Below, piece after piece: positions 7,798-16,404 of a DNA stretch of 46,075 bases. Origin of the DNA: Acidaminococcales bacterium. Its GTDB lineage: Bacteria > Bacillota > Negativicutes > Acidaminococcales > JAISLQ01. The stretch spans positions 1 to 46,075 of the forward strand of contig JAISLQ010000064.1 in NCBI GenBank assembly GCA_031290885.1. Reading direction: 5' to 3'. Position 1 is the first letter of the stretch, and each line of letters starts with the position of its first letter. The translations under genes were made by a program, and so were the position numbers. The notes under the pieces are model-generated. The model was not told where the DNA came from, made no database searches, and worked only from the letters and a program-made list of their open reading frames with translations.

Positions 7798-8432
7798 CTT
7801 CAATAGTGCCAATAAAACTTCGCAATGAGCGCTTGCTTGGCAAGAATACTCGCTTGCTCGGCGGAAAGCCGCTGATTGCTTATTGCTTGAATATGTTGCT
7901 GAGCGTTGGCACAATAGACGAAAGGTATGTTTATTGCAGCGATGAGTCAATATGCGAATATCTGCCGGATGGAGTCAGCTTCCTGCTCAGGCCTGCGGAG
8001 CTCGACCTGCCGACTGCCAACTTCACACAAATTTTCGATTCATTTTCAAAAGCTGTTCCTTCGGATGTATATATATACGCACACGCTACGGCGCCTTTTG
8101 TTAAGCCAGAAACGGTCAATGCGGAAATTGATGCTGTACTTAGCGGCGAATATGATTCGGCTTTTTGCGCTGAACGGATTCAGGATTTTCTGTGGAAAGA
8201 TGGCGTGGCTCTGAATTTCAATCCGGAGAACATACCCCAAAGCCAGGATTTGCCCGTCGTTTACCGTGAAACTTCCGGCGTATATGTGTTCGATAAGGCT
8301 GTATTTGAAATTTATCGCAGGCGCGTAGGGCTCAAGCCCTATATCGCTGAGGTCAGCAAGCGCGAAGCGATTGACATAAATACTTCTGAGGACTTTCAAT
8401 TCGCGGAGTTATTATTAGGAGGCGCGAAATGA
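7788..8432 (+). CDS. Acylneuraminate cytidylyltransferase-family CMP-sugar synthetase
   Basis: 214 residues, close to the usual length of single-domain NeuA/PseF enzymes. The N-terminus SIVPIKLRNERLLGKNTRLL matches the family's nucleotide-binding loop (I-P-A-R-x-x-S-K-R-x-x-x-K-N), and AHATAPFVKPETVNAEI matches the conserved region after the HxxxP-type motif; KREAIDINTSEDF is the C-terminal acidic motif. It should activate a 2-keto acid sugar with CTP to a CMP-derivative in the cytoplasm. No NeuB-type synthase is in the window; instead the next gene is a DRE-TIM aldolase overlapping by four bases, so the acid may be unusual. Confidence 0.8.
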   Translation: MRITSIVPIKLRNERLLGKNTRLLGGKPLIAYCLNMLLSVGTIDERYVYCSDESICEYLPDGVSFLLRPAELDLPTANFTQIFDSFSKAVPSDVYIYAHATAPFVKPETVNAEIDAVLSGEYDSAFCAERIQDFLWKDGVALNFNPENIPQSQDLPVVYRETSGVYVFDKAVFEIYRRRVGLKPYIAEVSKREAIDINTSEDFQFAELLLGGAK

Positions 8433-9457
8433 GCAGACGTAATTTATTGGACTGCACACTCCGCGATGGCAGCTACATTACCAATGGGGAGTTTACTGAA
8501 CGGGCCATTCGCGACATCATTAGTACTTTGGTTAACTCACGGCTCGATTTCATCGAGGTAGGTTATCTGAATAAAACCAAGCGATACTGCGGCAACTCAA
8601 CACATTGGGATTGCATAGAGCGAATTGCCGACTATATACCGCAAAACAGGCAAAGTTCGACAATGCTGGCGATGATTGACATTGACCAGTTCGGAATTGA
8701 TGATATTACACCTCATTCCGCGCAGTCTGTTGATGGTATACGGATTGTGTTTTACAAGCATCAGGTAGACGAGGCAATGAGATATGCCGGGAAAATAAGA
8801 AAATGCGGCTATAAGTTGTTTGTCCAACCGATGGTAACGATTGACTATACACTCGACGAATATTCGTCCCTGTGCGACAGGATAGCGCAACTTGAACCAT
8901 ATGCAATTTCTATAGTGGATAGTTTTGGGTATATGGCACCGCCGGATTTCAGGCAGTATTATCGAGTAATTGACAATATCGTGCCGGACGCAACGGCAAT
9001 CGGGGTCCACTCACACCAAAATAAGCTGCTTGCCTTGCCTGTCGCCGTTGACGTGTTTGAATATCAGACACAAAGGAAACTTGTCGTAGATTGTTCGTTG
9101 CTTGGGATGGGGCGCGGTGCCGGTAATTTGCAAACAGAACTGATTGCGGATTACTATAACGCAAATTTCAACAACAAATACAATGTGCCTAAACTTCTTA
9201 GGTTGATAAACGAGCATATAGTTCCAATTCAAAAGGAACATACTTGGGGATATTCCCCGTATTACTTCCTAACCGCGAACAACGAGTGTCATCCTAACTA
9301 TGCGGCATTCCTCTTGGAGTCACACGATGTTAGCATCAACGAATTCGCGGAGTACCTCAAGATGATACCAAAAGAAATGCGTACAAAATGCCGTAGGCCT
9401 TATGTGGAAGAAATATATGAAGAATTCTTGAATAAAAAAGGTAAGTCCTTTTGTTAA
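8429..9457 (+). CDS. DRE-TIM (HMGL-like) aldolase
   Basis: The ATG overlaps the preceding stop (ATGA), with AGGAGGCG upstream. The N-terminal LLDCTLRDGSY carries the R12-D13 signature of the DRE-TIM metallolyase family, and GVHSHQNKLLALPVA (H194, H196) provides the metal-binding His pair. GMGRGAGNLQTE is the conserved barrel-closing segment. Relatives include 4-hydroxy-2-oxovalerate aldolase and HMG-CoA lyase; similar enzymes occur in surface-polysaccharide loci without a known substrate. Family knowledge suggests pyruvate-enolate chemistry with an aldehyde. Coupling to the CMP-sugar synthetase suggests it makes the acid that is then activated, which is inference. Confidence 0.8.
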   Translation: MSRRNLLDCTLRDGSYITNGEFTERAIRDIISTLVNSRLDFIEVGYLNKTKRYCGNSTHWDCIERIADYIPQNRQSSTMLAMIDIDQFGIDDITPHSAQSVDGIRIVFYKHQVDEAMRYAGKIRKCGYKLFVQPMVTIDYTLDEYSSLCDRIAQLEPYAISIVDSFGYMAPPDFRQYYRVIDNIVPDATAIGVHSHQNKLLALPVAVDVFEYQTQRKLVVDCSLLGMGRGAGNLQTELIADYYNANFNNKYNVPKLLRLINEHIVPIQKEHTWGYSPYYFLTANNECHPNYAAFLLESHDVSINEFAEYLKMIPKEMRTKCRRPYVEEIYEEFLNKKGKSFC

Positions 9458-9477
9458 AAATGTGGCGAGGTAAACCA

Positions 9478-10740
9478 ATGGCACCAAAGGTTAGCTTTGT
9501 CGTCCCTGTTTGGAATGTAGGCGCGTATTTAGAAGATTGCCTTGACAGTTTACTGAACCAAACTTTCACCGACTATGAAATAGTTATTGTGTATGATGTT
9601 TCACAGGACAACACTTTGCAAGTCTGCAAGCAATATGCAGATAATCCGAGAGTGCGGCTAATTATCCGCGAAATCAACGAGGGCAATTTGGTTGGAGCGC
9701 GAAACACCGGAATCAAACAGGCCTCCGGTTTGTATACGTGCCTAATTGACGGCGACGATATTGTTCACGAAGATTTGTTAAAAATCACATATAACATTGC
9801 CGCGAATAACGATGCGGAAGTTGTTTTTTTTGACGCCAAAATGTTTTATGGCAAAACTGAAAAACAGAATTTGAAGTTTGATTACTCCAATGGCAAGTCA
9901 GAGTTTGCGCTTCGACATTTGGAACACAATGAGATTTTACGAGGTTATCACTATGGCATTCTCAGCGGCAACTCTTTCCAAAGTTTGCGCAGAAGAAGTA
10001 TTTATGAGGATTATGATGTGTACTATTATAACAACCAAGCTTGCGAATCAACATTTCAAGCTATCCCGATGGCAGCCCGAATAAAAAGTGCTTACTACTT
10101 ACCAATTGATTTGTATTGTGTCCGGGTTGACAGGCCAGGGAGCATTAGGCACGGACTGGATTATTCAACCAAAGTGTTGCGTGATTTTACTAACACTTAT
10201 CTTTATCGATTGCACAAATTAGATAGTTTGAGCGATGAAATCCTCACAGCGCAAGAGAAATGTCAATGCGGATTCAAACTAATGCAAGTTATGATTGAAA
10301 GATATTTGCGTTATCAGAAAGAAGCGCTTTACTCAATAATTTTGGAGGAGAAGTCGGAAATGCTTAGAAACCTCGTTTTCTTCGGAGTTTCGGCATTTGG
10401 TATTGAGCTAACAAATTTGTTCAAGTTTGCCGGGCTGAAAATGTTTTTCTGCGACAATGACCGTAAAAGGCAAGGCCAAATGGTAAATGGTGTTAGAGTC
10501 ATTTCGCCTGAAGAATTAAGGGGGCTTTCTAAAAAATCCGACTATCGTTTGTTTATTGCAAGCCGATGCATTCTTGAAATAGCAGTACAATTGCTTGAAA
10601 ACAAAGTTATTGCCTCAGTTAATGAAGTTATGCCGTTTATGGGACAAACCGAGCGTGAAAGATGTTTTGTTGATTTGTTTGAGCAATATATGTCACTTCG
10701 TTTTTCAAAAGCAAAAAAATTTAGCGCGGGAGGAAGATAG
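9478..10740 (+). CDS. GT2-family glycosyltransferase with C-terminal Rossmann-like module
   Basis: I choose the ATG at 9478, seven bases after GCGAGG; a TTG at 9451 and an ATG at 9460 are less well placed. The GT-A domain opens with VSFVVPVWNVGAYLEDCLDS, then ARNTGIKQASG and the metal-binding LIDGDDIV. Unlike the radical SAM and MptE-like neighbours, the accessory Rossmann-like module is at the C-terminus (about residues 296-390: LVFFGVSAFGIELTNLF, CDNDRKRQG, NGVRVISPEEL). It should add one sugar residue from an NDP-sugar. It ends directly against the next start codon. Confidence 0.8.
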   Translation: MAPKVSFVVPVWNVGAYLEDCLDSLLNQTFTDYEIVIVYDVSQDNTLQVCKQYADNPRVRLIIREINEGNLVGARNTGIKQASGLYTCLIDGDDIVHEDLLKITYNIAANNDAEVVFFDAKMFYGKTEKQNLKFDYSNGKSEFALRHLEHNEILRGYHYGILSGNSFQSLRRRSIYEDYDVYYYNNQACESTFQAIPMAARIKSAYYLPIDLYCVRVDRPGSIRHGLDYSTKVLRDFTNTYLYRLHKLDSLSDEILTAQEKCQCGFKLMQVMIERYLRYQKEALYSIILEEKSEMLRNLVFFGVSAFGIELTNLFKFAGLKMFFCDNDRKRQGQMVNGVRVISPEELRGLSKKSDYRLFIASRCILEIAVQLLENKVIASVNEVMPFMGQTERERCFVDLFEQYMSLRFSKAKKFSAGGR

Positions 10741-11835
10741 ATGAAATATGGTCTGTGGTACTTCAAGAACACCCATAATATCGGAGACGATATATGGGCC
10801 TACGCGCAGTCGCTGTTTTACCCCCATATTGATTATCTAATCGACAATATAGCGGCCTACAAGTTCAAGTCGGCAAATGGCGAAGAGGTGGCGACAATTA
10901 TTGCGGCATTTGTCGAACCGTATAATCACGAGTACGCGTTTGCTCCCCCGATTAATGTGAACCCATTGTTTGTGTCGTCATATTTCCGTTCAACTATGTG
11001 GGAATTTATTAAAAAGGACTTTGTTCGCAACTACTTAAAAGCGCACGAACCAATTGGAGTGCGTTCGCAAGAACAAGCAAACCGTCTGCGCGAAATGGAT
11101 ATAGAGGCATACTTCAGTGGCTGTATAACATTGACGTTGCCGGAATTGAACAAAAAGGAAGGCGATTACATTTGTTGCGTCGATGTTCCAGATTATGTTA
11201 TTGACTATGTCAGAAAAGCAGTAAAAGGGCGGTTTGAAATTAAGAAAATGACTCATATTGCACTGATGTTGAATGAAGAAAATTCTCATTATATAAGAGA
11301 TTGGGAGCCAGAGTTTCAACGCGCTGTAACTTGTGAACAGAGGAACAATCTGTCCATATCCCAACGGTTCGAAATAGCGCGAAGTCTTGTGCAGTTTTAC
11401 TGCAATGCCCACTGCGTGGTAACGAGTCGCCTGCATGCCGCATTGCCTTGTCTATCGCAGAAGACTTCCGTTCTGCTTGCATTGCCAAACAATGGCGAGG
11501 GCATAAATGATATGGGTATGCGTTGTGCTGACTTCCTGCCATTTGTCCATCATAGCAGTTATGAAAATTTTCTCGAAGGCACTGTGGATTTCGACTTTGT
11601 AAATCCTCCGGACAATCCTGCAGGGTATCTCTTGTTTCGCAATAATCTTTCTGCCAAGTGTTCCGAGTTTATCAGAAATTGCGAAGATGGGAATATAGCG
11701 AACAGGTGTCCCTATACAACCGACCAACGCCAACTCCTTTTGATTGAGCTTCTGGAAAATAAAATTTTGCAGCTAAAAAATATAGTGGATGCCAAAAATC
11801 GTCTCATCAAAGACGCTAAAGCAATGCGGGGGTGA
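10741..11835 (+). CDS. Polysaccharide pyruvyl transferase-family protein
   Basis: The ATG immediately follows the preceding TAG and has a GGAGGAAG ribosome site. The N-terminus NTHNIGDDIWAYAQS has the glycine-rich loop of the PF04230 fold, and the C-terminal half shows VVTSRLHAALPCLSQK, the conserved S-R-L-H segment of that family. Members transfer pyruvate from PEP as a ketal onto sugars, or act as GT-B glycosyltransferases. A C-terminal helical tail (about residues 335-364) is rich in Lys and Leu and may be a coiled-coil contact. The acceptor is unknown. Confidence 0.75.
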   Translation: MKYGLWYFKNTHNIGDDIWAYAQSLFYPHIDYLIDNIAAYKFKSANGEEVATIIAAFVEPYNHEYAFAPPINVNPLFVSSYFRSTMWEFIKKDFVRNYLKAHEPIGVRSQEQANRLREMDIEAYFSGCITLTLPELNKKEGDYICCVDVPDYVIDYVRKAVKGRFEIKKMTHIALMLNEENSHYIRDWEPEFQRAVTCEQRNNLSISQRFEIARSLVQFYCNAHCVVTSRLHAALPCLSQKTSVLLALPNNGEGINDMGMRCADFLPFVHHSSYENFLEGTVDFDFVNPPDNPAGYLLFRNNLSAKCSEFIRNCEDGNIANRCPYTTDQRQLLLIELLENKILQLKNIVDAKNRLIKDAKAMRG

Positions 11836-11841
11836 TTATTT

Positions 11842-12678
11842 TTGAAGATTGACAAAAAAGGAATATTGGCGGCATCAATATTCAATGGCAGAAATCATTA
11901 TCTGAAAAATTGTGGCGGTGAAATAACATTTGAACAGATATTGGTCATACCTAACTTTACTTGCCCACTGAAATGCAGGCATTGTGCTGCGGGCAATCAA
12001 TATGCCCGCAGAAAAAATTTCGATTCAAAAGTTACTGTTGATGATTTTGACAAGCTGCTTTCTGTCTGCAAGACAAAGCAAGCTAACATTCAGGGAGGAG
12101 AAGTTTTTGTAAATCCACATATTGCCGAATTCTTTGACTTGTTTTCGCAGATGACGAATATCGAAAACTGTGCCAGCGTAGCCGTGTTTACCAATGCTAC
12201 CGTTATTCCGTCAGACGCCGCCTTGAACGCATACAGCAAGATAAATTTGCCGAAAACACTAATGATAAGCAACTATAATCTTCAAAATGTCAAAATTGAT
12301 GCATTTGTGTCAAAGGCAGCAGAATTCGGTCTTGAATATGTCGTTTTTCCGAAAGATAGATACTGGTTAAACCCTGGAGACCCCAGACACGAAACCGGGT
12401 TTTCGGAAAGCGAGCTTATTGAAGTTGTTAAGCGTTGCACGGCATTTACGAGGAAGCCTAAAATTATCGACGGTAAGTTTTTCGCTTGCGGACAAAACGC
12501 ATATGCCCTGTATGAGAACCTGTCAGACTTTGTTGATATTAGGATGTTATCGACCTCTGAGTTGAAGCAAGAGCTTTATGATTATATGTTCAATCGTCAG
12601 ACCTATGACATATGCAAATATTGTTATGGTCAGTATGATAATTGCGAAAAAGTCGCGGTTGCGGAGCAACTTAAATGA
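11842..12678 (+). CDS. Radical SAM enzyme, short form
   Basis: Starts at a TTG at 11842 preceded by a GGGGGTGA site, giving 278 residues. The cluster motif is C41-PLK-C45-RH-C48 in FTCPLKCRHCAAGNQ, and IQGGEVFVNP is the SAM-binding GGE motif. The end has further cysteines (CKYCYGQYDNC), a short SPASM-like or twitch-like tail. It lacks the N-terminal module seen in the radical SAM genes at 5481 and 13726. It was the last gene before an insertion sequence that now separates it from the third radical SAM gene. Substrate unknown. Confidence 0.75.
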   Translation: MKIDKKGILAASIFNGRNHYLKNCGGEITFEQILVIPNFTCPLKCRHCAAGNQYARRKNFDSKVTVDDFDKLLSVCKTKQANIQGGEVFVNPHIAEFFDLFSQMTNIENCASVAVFTNATVIPSDAALNAYSKINLPKTLMISNYNLQNVKIDAFVSKAAEFGLEYVVFPKDRYWLNPGDPRHETGFSESELIEVVKRCTAFTRKPKIIDGKFFACGQNAYALYENLSDFVDIRMLSTSELKQELYDYMFNRQTYDICKYCYGQYDNCEKVAVAEQLK

Positions 12679-12727
12679 TTAAAAATGTTTATGATGGTCG
12701 TTGATGGCGCCCTGATGAACTGTCCGC

Positions 12728-12861
12728 AAATAAACTGGACATCTTACCGGTCTTTTGCCGCTTGTCCGTGCCGGCAAAATCCTTGCGCAGCATTGTTGCG
12801 CGGTGGGCTTTGCTTTCTTGACAGGTAGCAAAAATACTACGCCATCTGTCCAATTTATTTA
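12728..12861. repeat. Small inverted-repeat element (MITE-like), about 134 bp
   Basis: AAATAAACTGGACA at 12728-12741 is the inverted match (13 of 14) of TGTCCAATTTATTT at 12848-12861. The interior has no gene. It abuts the left end of the IS5-type element at 12877. It may be a miniature transposable element or the two ends of a deleted IS. Confidence 0.45.
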
Positions 12862-12876
12862 TTGATAGTTCATAGA

Positions 12877-13708
12877 TAGTGTCGTCAATAGATAGAAGAC
12901 CATATTGCAATGCAGCGCACTTGAACTGCCGCCAAAAAGGAAGCCGTGTTTTTTGCATAGCGCGTGGCAATGCCACGCCAGCGCGAGGAACGCATTCCCC
13001 ACCAAGTGGCGCAACCTGTAAAGATATGCGTCGTAATCCCGCTTCACCCTCCGGCTCTTCTTCGGCGGGATTACTACTTACATTCCCGCCTTTTGTGCCG
13101 CCTCCACTATTGCGTTTGTGTCATAGCCACGATCGGCCAGCAGCGCTTCGGCCTCAATGCCTTCAATCAGTTTGCCGCCATATTTGCAATCAGCAACGGG
13201 ACCTGCCGCAACAAATGCTCTGATTGGCATGCCATGCGCATCCACGGCCAGATGCAGTTTGGAATTGAGCCCCCTTTTGTCCTTCCCATATCCTGGTTGC
13301 CGCCAACGGCTCCCGCCGCGTGTGGGTGCGCTTTGATGTGGCTTGCGTCAATCATAAGCCATTCGAAATCCGGTTCGTTTATAAGCTTTTCCAAAACATG
13401 TTCCCAAACCCCTTTGTCCCGCCACCGGCAGAACCTTCTGTGCGTGTTCTTCCAATTGCCGTATTCCGGCGGCAAGTCCATCCACGGCGCCCCAGTCCTC
13501 AATATCCAGAACACTCCGTTTATGAACTGCCGGTCGTCTCTCGCGTTGCCGCTCCAAGTGCCTTTGCGCCCGGGCAGATTCGGCTCCAGTACATCCCGAG
13601 CTTCATCGCTTATATCGGCCGACGATACGCTGCTTGCATTTTTCTCGCCTCGCAATCTCTTTAATTGCTTATATTATATCATAGTTGCATGGCTATTGAC
13701 GACACTAT
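12877..13708 (-). mobile_element. IS5-family (IS427/IS1031-like) insertion sequence, 832 bp
   Basis: Both ends carry the 16-bp inverted repeat ATAGTGTCGTCAATAG (12877-12892 and complement at 13693-13708). The flanks repeat ATAG (12873-12876 and 13709-13712), consistent with a four-base target duplication. Size and the encoded two-frame transposase match the small IS5 groups. It sits between two radical SAM genes of one operon, and its right end lies only 17 bp before the next gene, whose ribosome site AGGAG overlaps the duplicated target. Confidence 0.8.
12886..13655 (-). pseudogene. IS5-family transposase, frameshifted and degenerate
   Basis: On the minus strand the first frame runs from MRGEKNASS through WMDLPPEYGNWKNTHRRFCR, MIDASHIKAHPHAAGA and QDMGRTKGG. 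At the run AAAAGGGGG the matching sequence moves to the -1 frame (LNSKLHLAVDAHGMPIRAF ... LLADRGYDTNAIVEAAQ). Such a switch is used deliberately by some IS427-group elements. Further on, however, an in-frame TAA replaces a sense codon after QKAGM, the expected catalytic Glu in LVENAFLAL reads Gly (LVGNAFLAL), and a small deletion shifts the final segment ending CIAIWSSIY. The enzyme is therefore almost certainly dead, though the ends are intact. Confidence 0.85.
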
Positions 13709-13725
13709 ATAGGAGATAAAATAGT

Positions 13726-14985
13726 ATGAAAGAAATTATTTTTTATGGTGCAGGTGGGTTCGCTCGCGCGAATTACACTCAGTGGATCGCACAAGGCCTA
13801 AAACCTGTGTGTTTTGCCGATGCTGACACACAAAAGCATCATTCTTATTTTGTGTGTGCCGATGGTGATACAATGTTACAGGTGGTTCCTTTGGCTGAGG
13901 CGATTAACCGTTATCCTGACTATACATTGTATGTTACTGTTGACCCAAATAATCTGTTGCCCGTTACAGATTTTTTGCTTGCATGGGGCATCCCGTCATA
14001 TAGGATAAAATACCCCGGCCCCTACGAACGGCGCAAAGGTTGTTCGTGGTTAGGCGGTGCCCCAGCGTCTTTTCTTGCATATACTGGAGATAGAATTTGT
14101 ACCTGCTGTTATGTTGACCGTGAATTTTTGAAGCGCGCCGAGACCATCGAACAAGATATAATCAACGCTCAAAAATTTATTGGCAACAGAATTAATGATT
14201 TGCGCAACGATCGCCCGACCCCTTGCGATAAATGCCCCAATTTGGTTGACGGCATATTTTTGCAGAACCCCAAAATTGACCGTATAGGAATAAACAGCTA
14301 CCTTGACAAAACGGTTTGCAATTTCAGATGTGTTTATTGCGGAGTTGAAGAGGCGTTTCATAAAACAAAAGACGGGTTGGAAACACCATTGGAATTAACA
14401 AGGAAAATACACAAGGCAGTTGAAAACGCAAATCCCGCCATTGCCTTGTCGCTGTCTGCAGGTGAAATTACGGTTTCTTCTTGGTGTGATGAAGTTCTCG
14501 AATTCATCAAAGAAAAGCATTGGGCAACTCGACTGCTGACAAACGGTTATATTTACAAAGAAAAAATAACCGAATTGATGCAAGAAGGAATCATTACGAC
14601 TGTGTGTGTATCCTTAGATGCGGGAACAAAACAAACCTTCGCTAAAGTGAAAGCGGTAGACGGTTGGTACAAGGTAATCGGAAATCTTGAAAAATACGCA
14701 GTTGTTCACGGAGCGTTGCAACTCAAGTATATTATGTTGCGAGGTATTAACGACAACAAGGAAGACATATTGGGATTTATTGGCTTGTGCGCAAGACTTA
14801 ACACCGATGCAATGCTTTCAAAGGATGTGTTCGCAGATAGGAAGCTGTCCCAAAGCGAATTGGATTCGAGCTTGTTGTTTATAAAAGAGGCGAAACGACT
14901 TAATGTTCGTGTGCTTCTTCTGAGCGAGTTCTTTTATAACATATCTGACAGGCAAGTTTTGGAAAAGGCTTTGCAAAGTGAGTGA
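13726..14985 (+). CDS. Radical SAM enzyme with N-terminal Rossmann-like module
   Basis: The ATG at 13726 has AGGAG eleven bases upstream. Residues 1-95 are the accessory module (EIIFYGAGGFARANYTQWI, CFADADTQKH, LYVTVDPNN). A cysteine-rich linker follows (CTCCYVD, CDKCPNLVD), which may hold an extra cluster or zinc. The radical SAM motif is C198-NFR-C202-VY-C205, with LSLSAGEITVSSW where a GGE-like motif is expected and LLTNGYIY later. Substrate unknown. It was probably the last gene of the 5481-14985 operon before the IS inserted upstream. Confidence 0.75.
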   Translation: MKEIIFYGAGGFARANYTQWIAQGLKPVCFADADTQKHHSYFVCADGDTMLQVVPLAEAINRYPDYTLYVTVDPNNLLPVTDFLLAWGIPSYRIKYPGPYERRKGCSWLGGAPASFLAYTGDRICTCCYVDREFLKRAETIEQDIINAQKFIGNRINDLRNDRPTPCDKCPNLVDGIFLQNPKIDRIGINSYLDKTVCNFRCVYCGVEEAFHKTKDGLETPLELTRKIHKAVENANPAIALSLSAGEITVSSWCDEVLEFIKEKHWATRLLTNGYIYKEKITELMQEGIITTVCVSLDAGTKQTFAKVKAVDGWYKVIGNLEKYAVVHGALQLKYIMLRGINDNKEDILGFIGLCARLNTDAMLSKDVFADRKLSQSELDSSLLFIKEAKRLNVRVLLLSEFFYNISDRQVLEKALQSE

Positions 14986-15026
14986 CCGGCAATGGCCGAT
15001 ATTATGTCTCTCAAGGAATTGATCCG

Positions 15027-15850
15027 GCAATTCAAAATTGTAAATGCCGCAAATCAAGGACATTCTAAGCTGGAAACGGTTGCGGCGGTTTCTGTATTTT
15101 GTTGGCCATAATTTTGAACGCCTTGATTTTGGCGCTGATGTTTTCTATGAGAATCCGCTCACATGAGATGCGCCGGTTATCGGCTTTTTCTTCAGGAGTG
15201 AGTTCGCCGCCTTTTGGTTTCTTCTTCTGGGTCTCGCTGTTCCCGTGAAGCCTAAGGATGCCTTGGTACCCGCTGTAGCACTGTGCTTTTATGCCCCCGC
15301 TTATTGCCTCCCTACACTTTCCCCGTAAAGCCTGAAGTCATGGCAGGAACCCTCTGCGTGTGCCGTGCAAATGATTTCCCTGCTATCCTTGTTTACAATC
15401 AGTTGCGTTTTGATGGTGTGTTGCTTTTTCTTGCCCGAATACCATTGCCGCTGTTTTTTTTGGGGCGTTCTGCCGGGCTTTCGGTCGCGTCGACAAGGAT
15501 GGCCTCAATTTCGCCGTCCCAAGCAGGGCTTTCTTGCCCGGCAACCTAAACTTCCCGCCCTTTGTCAGCATCTCTTCCACCCACGCGACATAATTCTGCG
15601 CCGTGCTCTCGCAAACGCCATAGCTAAACCCCAGTTCCGCAAACGTGGCGTATTGGCGCAGGTATTCAAGCGCCATCATCAATTGTAATTCAACAGGCAG
15701 CATACTGTGCCTTCCCCGCCTTTTGTGTTTGTCGGCGTATCCCTTGCGCAATACGCTTAACATTTCTGCAAATGTTGCTTTCCTCGCTCCGATTATCCGC
15801 TTGAATTGTTCTTCCGTTAGCTTTTGCGATGCATCATATTTATTCATCAC
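15027..15850 (-). pseudogene. IS5-like (HTH_Tnp_4/DDE_Tnp_4) transposase, decayed
   Basis: Starting at the ATG at 15850, the minus strand reads MMNKYDASQKLTEEQFKRII, the helix-turn-helix region, then LEYLRQYATFAELGFSYGV and FRLPGKKALL. The frame then breaks repeatedly; matching segments continue in other frames (ILVDATESPAERPKK, then LIENISAKIKAFKIMANK) to SLICGIYNFELP near 15027. An inner segment contains several stops. No clean terminal repeats were found by eye, although TTATTATGTC-like motifs lie near both ends (about 15000 and 15910). Confidence 0.8.
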
Positions 15851-15944
15851 ACCTTATTTATCGGTTTTTTAAGAAATTTCTTTAATTATTGGAGAAGTCT
15901 TATTGTGTCCCGACATAATAAGCCGGTCGCCGGTTTTACAACTT

Positions 15945-16295
15945 TTAATTCGCTGATCTGCTTGCGCCCATAGCAGTTGTGCTGAATTTTAATATCGCGC
16001 AGTATAGCGTCTTTTGCGCCATATTTTCGTAGGCTTGCGACAGTCTTTCCCGTGCGGATTTAATAAGTTCGACATACGGATTTTCGGTAAGGACATGTTT
16101 CCATCCCGTGCGCTCTTCGTCATATTTGTAGACAAAGCCATCCTGTGCAACAAGAGGAATTTCTCCGCTTTTTTCAAATACGAGGGCGGTTGGCAGGCTG
16201 AACATTCTTATGCCACCGAACCATTTTTTTGGCATTAAGTATTCAAGGGCAATATCTTTGCCAATGATTTTGATGCACTTGCCGTTTTTCGACAT
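15945..16295 (-). CDS. Hypothetical protein, 116 residues, beside the toxin module
   Basis: The ATG at 16295 has an AAGGAGAG site eight bases upstream; a longer frame from 16406 has no ribosome site and crosses the terminator. The product starts MSKNGKCIKIIGKDIALEYL and contains KKWFGGIRMFSLPTALVFEK and GFVYKYDEERTGWKHVLTEN. There is no signal peptide or membrane segment. I do not recognise the family. Its last dozen residues (TTAMGASRSAN) approach the IS boundary and may be altered. It lies downstream of the zeta-type toxin but behind that operon's terminator, so it probably has its own promoter. Confidence 0.5.
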   Translation of the reverse strand: MSKNGKCIKIIGKDIALEYLMPKKWFGGIRMFSLPTALVFEKSGEIPLVAQDGFVYKYDEERTGWKHVLTENPYVELIKSARERLSQAYENMAQKTLYCAILKFSTTAMGASRSAN

Positions 16296-16404
16296 TTGCC
16301 ATCTCTCCTTGAAAATACAGTTTTGCCCCTGCGCTGTTTTATTTCTCATTGGCGGCTTAGACCGCTGCTTCGCTGGGGCGGTAATCGGAAGGTTGGTTTT
16401 GGGC

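Noticed and set aside
13167-13655. The first part of the IS5 transposase as an intact 162-residue gene
   Set aside because: The coding similarity continues in the -1 frame at AAAAGGGGG and is then broken by a stop and deletions, so the frame's end is not a natural C-terminus.
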